Below, piece after piece: positions 1 through 7,100 of a DNA stretch of 64,000 nt. Under the pieces are notes generated by a model that was given only the letters and a program-made list of their open reading frames with translations, had not been told where the DNA came from and searched no databases. Position numbers and translations under genes: made by a program. The DNA is from Blautia sp. OF03-15BH. Its GTDB lineage: Bacteria; Bacillota; Clostridia; Lachnospirales; Lachnospiraceae. How positions within the stretch are numbered: the first letter of the stretch is position 1; each line of letters begins with the position of its first letter. The DNA lies in the NCBI RefSeq assembly GCF_003463065.1, contig NZ_QSCM01000005.1, positions 62,001 through 126,000 of the forward strand. The letters run 5' to 3'.

Positions 1-1
1 C

Positions 2-556
2 TGGATGTCTCTGATGCTGATCCTGATTTTTGCGGTACAGCTCCGGTGGCTGCCGAGTAGCGGTGCCTATACCATCGGAAAAAAGGATGATATCGCTGAC
101 CGGGCACTTCACCTGATCCTTCCCATGACGATCGTGGTTATGGACCATCTTTGGTATTATGCTTATATGATAAGAAATAAGATTCTGGAGGAAGTGCGGA
201 CAGACTATGTGCTTCTGGCTAAATCCAAGGGACTGAACCGGAAAAAGATCCTCTTCGGACATTGCCTGAGAAATGTCATTCCTACCTATCTGAGTATCAT
301 GGCAATCTCTGTTCCGCACATTCTGGGTGGAACTTATATTATCGAGTCTGTATTTTCTTATCCCGGTATCGGAACGCTTTCTTATGAAAGTGCCAGATAC
401 GGTGATTACAATCTTCTTATGGTACTGTGTGTGCTTTCGGGAATCCTTGTGATTTTCTGTAATATGATCGCTCAGACCATCAATGAGCGTATCGATCCCC
501 GGATCCGGGCAGAAGAGGCAATGAAAGATTCAGGAGAGGAGGTTATTAGCAGTTAA
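2..556 (+). CDS. Peptide/nickel-type ABC transporter permease, DppB-like, 5' end outside window
   Basis: The C-terminal 184 residues of an inner-membrane permease of the DppB/OppB family. Visible are several hydrophobic helices, the cytoplasmic EAA loop (DYVLLAKSKGLNRKKI, around residue 68 of the fragment) that contacts the ATPase, and the family ending INERIDPRIR. It pairs with the DppC-like permease at 2507, and both would import a peptide or similar solute. The stop codon at 554-556 lies at the left edge of an IS607 element, and may have been created by the insertion: joined to the sequence right of the element, the frame would run on past the dppC start. The gene starts upstream of base 1, so its binding protein cannot be seen here. 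Confidence 0.88.
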   Translation, partial: WMSLMLILIFAVQLRWLPSSGAYTIGKKDDIADRALHLILPMTIVVMDHLWYYAYMIRNKILEEVRTDYVLLAKSKGLNRKKILFGHCLRNVIPTYLSIMAISVPHILGGTYIIESVFSYPGIGTLSYESARYGDYNLLMVLCVLSGILVIFCNMIAQTINERIDPRIRAEEAMKDSGEEVISS

Positions 557-637
557 ATATAAATTATAAAATCATATAAGCGCATGTTGGGTTTTATAAG
601 ATATTAGAGTAGAATATTATTGAAAGGAATTGATACT

Positions 638-1260
638 TTGAGTAAATATTATTCTATACATGAATTTTCAAAAATTATAGGCGTATCTGCCCAGACATTA
701 CGAAATTGGGATGCCAATGAAAAACTTCATCCGCATCATACTACAGTAAGTGGCTATAGATATTATTCTGATGAGCAACTCAACCAGGTAATAAATGTAA
801 AGCCTAAAAAACGCATTACAATTGGATATTGTCGCGTTTCCAGCCATAAACAGAAAGATGATCTGGAACGACAGATTGATCATGTTAAGACATATCTTCT
901 GGCAAAAGGACAGTCATTTGAGATAATAAGTGATATCGGTTCCGGGATTGATTATAAGAAAAAAGGACTTCAGGAATTGATCAGACAAATATCTCAAAAT
1001 CAGGTTGAAAAGGTTGTTGTTTTATATAAAGATCGGCTATTGCGATTTGGTTGCAGGAACTTGTTGAAGATCTGGTTCAGATAATGACAGTATTCAGTTG
1101 TAAATTACAAGGAGAACGAGCGAATAAAGCTAAGAAACTTATCCGTGAACTGATACAGGAGGAAACAGATGGTAAAAGCCATAAAAGTAATGTTGATACC
1201 AAACAATGTACAGAAAACGAAGATGTTTCAGTACGCAGGTGCTTCAAGATTTGCTTATAA
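638..1260 (+). pseudogene. tnpA: IS607 TnpA serine recombinase, disrupted by deletion and frameshift
   Basis: The N-terminal part encodes a MerR-type helix-turn-helix (SAQTLRNWDANEKLHPH) followed by the serine recombinase domain with the catalytic stretch YCRVSS (Ser about residue 68) and ending at KDRLLRFG. The frame then shifts: the next matching segment, QELVEDLVQIMTVFSCKLQG, lies in another frame from 1051. About 25 residues that normally separate these two blocks are missing. A TTG at 638 with AAAGGA at 623-628 is the likely start. The second fragment runs to 1260 and overlaps tnpB. The loss should abolish recombinase activity. Confidence 0.8.
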
Positions 1261-2332
1261 CTGGGCTTTGGCCAAGGAAATAGAGAACTATGAAAAAGGC
1301 GGCGGATTCATTTCAGATGCAGAACTTAGAAAAGAATTTACGAAGCTTAGACATTCTGATGAATATGCATGGTTACTGAATATCTCAAATAATGTAACCA
1401 AACAGGCAATCAAAGATGCCTGCACTGCATATAAGAATTTTTTCAAAGGTTTGCAAAAATTCCCAAGATTCAAGTCCAGAAAGAGATCCATGCCGAAGTT
1501 CTATCAGGACAACGTTAAGATACGATTCAGTAATACCCACGTTAAATTTGAAGGCTTTTCTTCCAGCAGGAAAGCAAATAAGCAAAAATTGAACTGGGTA
1601 AGACTTGCAGAATATGGACGTATTCCGACAGATGCGAAATATATGAACCCGAGAATATCCTTTGACGGATGGAACTGGTGGATCAGTGTATGTGTAGAAT
1701 TTCCTGACTGCAGGGAAACGCTTCATGATGACGGCATCGGCATAGACCTGGGAATCAAAGATCTGGCTGTCTGCTCTGATGGGACGAAGTATAAGAACAT
1801 CAATAAGAGTCAGAAAGTAAAGAAATTAGAAAAACAGAAACGCAGATTACAGCGTAGCATCTCTCGTTCTTACGAGAAAAATAAGAAAGGGGAAAGTTAC
1901 TGTAAAACAAATAATGTAATCAAAAAGGAAAAACTTTTATTAAAACGAAATCACAGATTAACAAACATCCGTAAAAATTATTTAAATCAGACCATATCGG
2001 AGATCGTAAATCGAAAACCAAGATTTATATGTATTGAAGATCTGAATGTCAGCGGAATGATGAAAAACAGACATTTATCCAAAGCAGTTCAGGCACAGGA
2101 ATTTTTTGGGTTTAGAAAACAGCTTGAATATAAGTGCAGAGATAAAGGGATCCAGCTTATTGTGGCTGATCGGTTTTATCCATCATCAAAGCTTTGCAGC
2201 TGTTGTGGAAACATCAAAAAAGATCTGAAGTTATCTGACAGAGTTTATAGATGTACGTGTGGGAATATGGTTGACAGAGATTTCCAGGCATCTATAAATC
2301 TCAAGACTTATGGAGAAAAATTTGCAAGCTGA
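1169..2332 (+). CDS. tnpB: TnpB, RNA-guided nuclease of IS607/IS605 type
   Basis: A 387-residue TnpB. The RuvC-like triad is intact: Asp193 in GIDLGIKDLAV, Glu290 in CIEDLNVSG and Asp371 in DRDFQASINLK. A zinc-finger insert has its four cysteines at Cys343, Cys346, Cys362 and Cys364. The N-terminal half contains the usual aromatic-rich helical region (FPRFKSRK near 98). ATG at 1169 is preceded by AGGAGGA at 1157-1163. TnpB proteins use an RNA from the right end of the element to cut DNA matching the flank, which helps to retain the element. Length and motifs suggest it is functional although its partner tnpA is broken. Confidence 0.9.
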   Translation: MVKAIKVMLIPNNVQKTKMFQYAGASRFAYNWALAKEIENYEKGGGFISDAELRKEFTKLRHSDEYAWLLNISNNVTKQAIKDACTAYKNFFKGLQKFPRFKSRKRSMPKFYQDNVKIRFSNTHVKFEGFSSSRKANKQKLNWVRLAEYGRIPTDAKYMNPRISFDGWNWWISVCVEFPDCRETLHDDGIGIDLGIKDLAVCSDGTKYKNINKSQKVKKLEKQKRRLQRSISRSYEKNKKGESYCKTNNVIKKEKLLLKRNHRLTNIRKNYLNQTISEIVNRKPRFICIEDLNVSGMMKNRHLSKAVQAQEFFGFRKQLEYKCRDKGIQLIVADRFYPSSKLCSCCGNIKKDLKLSDRVYRCTCGNMVDRDFQASINLKTYGEKFAS

Positions 2333-2490
2333 CACGGAAACGTTAATGCAAATATGTACGGATACGTTAGTCCGGAATTTACGCCTATGGAGAGTACAAG
2401 AACTTGTAAGTAGATTGATATTTATATCATCAAAAGCATACTCGTTGAAGTAGGAATGGAGCATAGAAGTTTATAACTTTTTATAAGTTT
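2290..2490 (+). ncRNA. Probable omega-RNA (reRNA) at the IS607 right end
   Basis: The 3' end of tnpB and the roughly 155 bases after it form the conserved right end typical of these elements, including GTTAGTCCGGAATTTACGCC, GAAGTAGGAATGGAGCAT and the final AAGTTTATAACTTTTTATAAG. In characterised TnpB systems this stretch is the scaffold of the guide RNA and the guide itself is read from the flank, here starting near 2491 (AGTAACGGCATAAC) into the dppC gene. The location follows from family knowledge; boundaries and processing are inferred. Confidence 0.65.
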
Positions 2491-2506
2491 TCAGTAACGG
2501 CATAAC

Positions 2507-3433
2507 ATGGAAGCTTTTCATGAAAAAAGTCAGGAAACCGCCGCTGTGGAAACAGAAGCATTCCGGATCGTCGGAATGAAAAAGGAAGAAGCGGTGAACA
2601 TTCGTACAAAAAGGAAAAAAGGACCGAAACTTCCGGTCATTTCACTGGTGGTTCTTGGGGCGATCCTGGCGGGTTGCCTGATCTTCCCGTTTCTCATTAA
2701 AAAAGATCCTTCTTACATGGATCTTATGAGTGCAAACCAGGCACCCTGCAGACAATTTCTCTTTGGAACGGACACCATGGGACGCGATATTTTTCATATG
2801 ATCTGGTCCGGTGGAAGGATTTCTTTGTTTATCGGCTGCGTGTCTACTTTGATTTCTACCGTGATCGCGATTCTCTTTGGTGGCTTAAGCGGCATTGCGC
2901 CACAATGGGCGGATACACTGCTTATGCGGTTTACAGAAGTTTTCCTGAGTATTCCGAATCTGCTTCTGGTGATCCTTCTCCAGGCAACTCTTGGAAAGCC
3001 AAATGTACTTTCCGTTTCGCTTGTCATTGGTGTTACCAGCTGGGCCAGCATTGCAAAAGTAGTCCGCACAGAAGTACGTCAGATCCGGGGCAGTGATTAT
3101 GTGACGGCTTCCCGCTGCATGGGCGGCAGCTTTCTCCATGTACTGGGACGACACCTGACTCCGAACTTTCTGCCGGCGATTCAGTTCATGGTGGTTATGA
3201 ATGTAAGAAGTGCCATTGTGGCAGAATCCACTTTAAGTTTTATTGGAATGGGGCTGCCTCTGGAAACCGTTTCCTGGGGAAGTATGCTTTCGCTTTCCGA
3301 AAAAGCACTGCTGAGTGGATCCTGGTGGATCATCCTGATTCCGGGAGCCTTCCTGGTGGCAACGCTTATGAGTATGACAGAAATGGGACAGTTCTTACAG
3401 AAAGAATTGAACCAGAAGGAGAGTAATCTTTAA
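2507..3433 (+). CDS. Peptide/nickel-type ABC transporter permease, DppC-like
   Basis: A 308-residue permease. A basic N-terminal tail (about 45 residues) precedes a first membrane helix, then an OppC N-terminal motif with LFGTDTMGRDIF near residue 85, several helices, and the EAA loop around SDYVTASRCMGG. It should form the membrane channel with the product of the gene at 2. No good ribosome site precedes ATG 2507: the bases upstream belong to the IS607 end, so translation was probably coupled to dppB before the insertion. ATG 2578 is a shorter alternative start. The ATPase genes expected next are absent; the operon stops here and an unrelated island follows. Confidence 0.88.
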   Translation: MEAFHEKSQETAAVETEAFRIVGMKKEEAVNIRTKRKKGPKLPVISLVVLGAILAGCLIFPFLIKKDPSYMDLMSANQAPCRQFLFGTDTMGRDIFHMIWSGGRISLFIGCVSTLISTVIAILFGGLSGIAPQWADTLLMRFTEVFLSIPNLLLVILLQATLGKPNVLSVSLVIGVTSWASIAKVVRTEVRQIRGSDYVTASRCMGGSFLHVLGRHLTPNFLPAIQFMVVMNVRSAIVAESTLSFIGMGLPLETVSWGSMLSLSEKALLSGSWWIILIPGAFLVATLMSMTEMGQFLQKELNQKESNL

Positions 3434-3442
3434 GAAAGAAAG

Positions 3443-3510
3443 GCAAGGGGGAAACCATCCGAGTTGCGCAGTCTTGGTTTCCCCCTTGCAACCCCCTTCC
3501 AGGGCACGCT
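3443..3510 (+). repeat. Dispersed hairpin repeat, copy 1 (15-bp perfect stem)
   Basis: A perfect 15-bp stem (GCAAGGGGGAAACCA at 3443-3457 with its complement at 3475-3489) closes a 17-nt loop. It is followed by CTTCCAGGGCACGC. The same stem, loop core (GAGTTGCGCA) and trailing CCAGGGCACGC recur at 23455-23512 behind punA. There is no clear U-tract. Both copies lie just after a gene's stop codon, so it may act as a 3' RNA-stabilising or terminating structure, or be a REP-like repeat. Confidence 0.8.
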
Positions 3511-3546
3511 TAAATATAGTGGGGCGTACGTCAGACTGGCAGGTTG
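3511..3546 (+). repeat. Left copy of 36-bp inverted repeat flanking the island
   Basis: These 36 bases match the reverse complement of 9600-9635 at 35 positions (the core GTGGGGCGTACGTCAGACTG is identical). The two copies face each other across about 6 kb holding the recombinase remnant, the large surface protein and the small toxin candidate. Confidence 0.85.
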
Positions 3547-3631
3547 TCTCCACTTTACCCGGATCGTTAAGCGGATATTCGCAATCTGTGAAGTGGACTT
3601 TCTATTAGTTACAATCAAGAATGATAGCACA

Positions 3632-3700
3632 AGAAGTCTCAGGACAAAACAATCTGATGGAAAATACGTCAGATTCTTTTATTCAGAGACTTCTTTTATT
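3632..3700 (+). terminator. Nested double hairpin, possible terminator
   Basis: The outer stem AGAAGTCTC (3632-3640) pairs with GAGACTTCT (3686-3694), followed by TTTATT. Inside it, AATCTGA (3651-3657) pairs with TCAGATT (3669-3675), followed by CTTTTATT. Either fold could terminate transcription entering from the dppC side. No gene is seen between 3434 and 3738. Confidence 0.5.
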
Positions 3701-3738
3701 CTGCATGAAAAAATGAAAATAAGTTTGTTATAAAGTGG

Positions 3739-4059
3739 TTGTTAATACTGGTATTGCAGATCTTTGCTTATGTAGCACAGACAGAACGGGAATTTATTTG
3801 TCAGCGGCAGTCAGAGGGGATTGCCGCTGCAAAACAAAACGGTAAGAAATTTGATAGACCCGAGAAAGAAATGCCAGATCAGTTTAAAGAAGTTTGCCGG
3901 AGATGTGAACTGGGTGAATTATCAACCCGGCAGGCTGCAGAATTACTGGGAGTCAGTCATACAACTTTTTACCGGAGATACAGGAAAATGATAGGGGAAA
4001 CTGTGTCAGATAGTGACATTAAGAAACGCCTGTGCTATACTCGAAACAGAAGGCAAAAA
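3739..4059 (+). pseudogene. C-terminal remnant of a resolvase/invertase-type serine recombinase
   Basis: The frame from 3739 begins inside the recombinase long helix (LVLQIFAYVAQTEREF), continues through the family segment ICQRQSEGIAAAKQNGKKF and a complete C-terminal helix-turn-helix (LSTRQAAELLGVSHTTFYRR). The N-terminal catalytic domain of about 100 residues with the active serine is missing and was not found upstream. The open frame runs on to 4167, but a promoter at 4013-4041 lies in it, so the original gene end is unclear. It is probably a leftover of a mobile or invertible element that brought in the neighbouring surface-protein gene. Confidence 0.8.
4013..4041 (+). promoter_or_regulatory. 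Promoter of the large surface-protein gene
   Basis: GTGACA (4013-4018), 17 bases, TATACT (4036-4041), with an extended -10 TG at 4033-4034. It lies 116 bases before the start codon. Confidence 0.65.
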
Positions 4060-4069
4060 CACAAGAAAA

Positions 4070-4104
4070 GCATGAAAAACGGTGCATTTACCGCTGTTTC
4101 ATGC
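4070..4104 (+). promoter_or_regulatory. 5' leader hairpin of the surface-protein mRNA
   Basis: GCATGAAA (4070-4077) pairs with TTTCATGC (4097-4104); an inner CGGT/ACCG pair extends the fold. It lies between the promoter and the ribosome site and has no U-tract, so an mRNA-stability or attenuation role is possible. Confidence 0.45.
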
Positions 4105-4156
4105 TTCTACTCAGATGTATCAAAATGTCTGAGATTTGAAACGGGAGGGAGAAGGA

Positions 4157-7100
4157 ATGAACAGTAATAATGGATTACAGAAAGTAAGTATGATAGTATT
4201 CGGATTTTTAATATTATTTATATTAAATCCGATATCAGTTTCAGCAAATGGTGTATCTGATGCCATACAAAAAGTAGTCAATGTATATCCAAATTCATGC
4301 AGCTATTTTACATCAGATGGAAAAAAAGATTCAAATTCTAGCGATTCTCGATGTTCTTTGACAAATATCCCATCACGAGGTGGCTTGCCTTTGGGAAAGA
4401 CAGTTAAAGATGCTAGAGGTCGTGAGGCATGGTCGTGTCATGGTTTTGCAGAGTATGTGTGGTATGTTGTATTTGGACACTGCACAAATACACAGGCACA
4501 AAATATTTCAGCCAGTGAATTAAAGATTGGAGATTTTATAAGATTTAAAGGCCATTCGGCAATTTATTTAGGGGAAAATGCTAATTACTATTACGTGTAT
4601 GATTCTAATTGGGCTAGCCCGGCAGACAATAAAGTTAGGTATAATCATACAATTAATAAAAGCAGAGAAATTGAATATTGTTATCGTGCTACGAATTATG
4701 ATTCAATTGCAAATGTAGATCCATCCTACAAAGATTTTTCGATTTCAAAAAATGAATATAAGCTTAAAGAAAAAATAGAATTTTTCATAACTCCGATTAA
4801 TACAACTGGAATTGGAATCAGTATAGATAAAGAAGGCGTAGGACGAGTAGTAGGAGCGGGATGCAACAGAGCAAATGGACATGATATCTGGGCAAGTGAT
4901 TTGGGAGTAGGAAATTACAGTGCCCATATTACAGTCTATAACGGGAATAAATGGGTAGATACGGAAACAGTCTGGTTTTCTATAGTAGATCCGCAACCAT
5001 CTTATTCTAATTTTTCAGTTTCACAGAGTGTATATAATCTTCACGATAAAATACAATTTAAGATAGATCCAATCAATGCAACCGGAATTGGAATCAGTAT
5101 AGATAAAGAAGGAGTAGGACGAGTAGTAGCAGAAGACTGTAATGAAGCAAGCGGACATATTTTATGGGGAATTAATCTTGGAGTAGGAAATTATAGTGCC
5201 CATATAACAGTATATAATGATGAAAAATGGATAGATACTAATACAGTTTATTTTTCTGTTGTTCCACCAGGTTATTCAAATTTTGAAATTAATAAACAAA
5301 AAGTTGGAACTGCAGAAGATATGAAATTTAAAATCAATACGAGCCATGCAGAGTTTATGGTATTAAAGATAGAAAATGAGAGAGGGGAAGAGAGATATGT
5401 AGAAAGATGCGGGGATTCGTTAGATTCCTGGAGTGTGAAAGCAGATAAACTTGGGGTTGGAAATTATAAGGCATATTTCCTTGTATTCAGTACTAATGAC
5501 TACTATATTGAAACAGAAAAAATTCCATTTACGGTATATCAGTCACCTGAAAGGAGTAAATTGACATGTCTTCCGGGAAATAGTTATTCAAAAACTATAT
5601 TTCAGTGGGAAGAGTCTGCTTATACGGATTATTATGATTTGCGAATAGATGCTGCTGATTATGAAAAAGGTGGAAATATAAAGAATGTATGGCAGCTTAG
5701 AGGAAATAGGTGCAGTGTCTGGTTGCCAGCAGGAGAGTATGCAGCTCATGTGGATTCGGTGAATAAAGATGGAGCTGTGGGTGGTGAGCTGATATACTTT
5801 ACAGTGAAAGAAGGAAAAGCTGGAACTCCTGTAAATCTAGGAAGTGAAGTTAGGGCAAGAATTATTACATCGAGTGGCCGTCCAATTATGAATGATGAAA
5901 AGAAAGTAAAGTTGGACAGTGGAAAAAAAGAAAATCTGAATCAAATATGGAAATTCATGCAGCAGAGTGATAATTCTTATGTGGTTTATAGTGATGTGGG
6001 AAATGGGGTTCTCACCGCACAGAATTCAGTTGGTTCAAGTGTATATATAGATCAATATCAAAATTTAGATTTACAGAAATGGAATTTGTATGGAAATAGT
6101 GAAGATGGATACGTTTTAAAATCTGTAGGAACAGGATATGTACTTGGTTTATCAGGAGAAGACAGTGTATTTGGTAACTATGTGCTGAAATATTCTGATG
6201 ATCAGATGTTCGAGATTGAAAAGACAAGCGAAATAAAGATTGATACTCCGGTTGTATCAGTGGAAAATCTGGACGGTGAAACCAATGGAAATATAAAAGT
6301 GAAATGGAATACTTGCGATAATGCAACAAACTATGACTTATTATTATATGATGCCGATGGTAAAGAACTTAAGAAGAAAATATCTGATATAGAAGGCACA
6401 AGTTATATTTTAAAACTTGCAGTTGGCAACTATTATGTATGTATACAGGCAAAGAATAAACAAACAGGAGGAAAAACAACAAGCGAACAAGTTGAATTTA
6501 CGGTAAAAGAAAATATTTCCATATGTAATATGATTCTTGAAAAAAATGTATTTGAATATGATGGAACTGAAAAGAAACCTCAGATACGAGTGTACAATAC
6601 TCAAGGAAATTTATTACAATCATCTGAATATAGTGTCGCATATGAAAATAATTTGAATGCAGGAACTGCAACTGTAAGAATTACAGGAAAAAATGCCTAT
6701 CTGGGAACAAAAACGATAGATTTTGTCATTAATAAAGCTTCTCAGAAACTAAGATCTTCAATGGATGGAAAAAGAGTACCAGATGGCGAAAAAGTAAATT
6801 TGGGTATCATTGGAATAGGAAAAATGTCTTATCAGGTAGAGCAGAAGGATATAGCAGAGGTTGATGCTAATGGTATGGTAACCGCTAAAACAGCAGGCAA
6901 TGTGAATATTTTGATAACTGCTGAGGGAGATAAGAACTATAATCAGGCTCAGATTACAGTGCGATTTATTTTTGAACATCAGTATGATGATGGAGTAATT
7001 ACCACAGCGGCTAGTTGTGAAGTAGATGGGGAACGGACTTATACTTGTGCAGGATGTAAAGCAAACTATACGGAAAAAATAAAAGCAACAGGTCATCAGC

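Larger units (their letters stand above)
557..2489 (+). mobile_element. IS607-family insertion sequence (tnpA broken, tnpB intact)
   Basis: A MerR/serine-recombinase gene overlapping a tnpB gene is the hallmark of IS607 elements. It sits between two permease genes that are normally adjacent, and is AT-richer than they are. Ends are inferred: the left edge follows the dppB stop (AGT at 551-553) and the right edge is near AGTAACGG at 2491-2498, so a few bases (AGT) are shared at both junctions and no longer target duplication is seen, as expected for IS607. No terminal inverted repeats are evident. Because tnpA has lost part of its catalytic domain, the copy should not move unless helped in trans. 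Confidence 0.75.
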
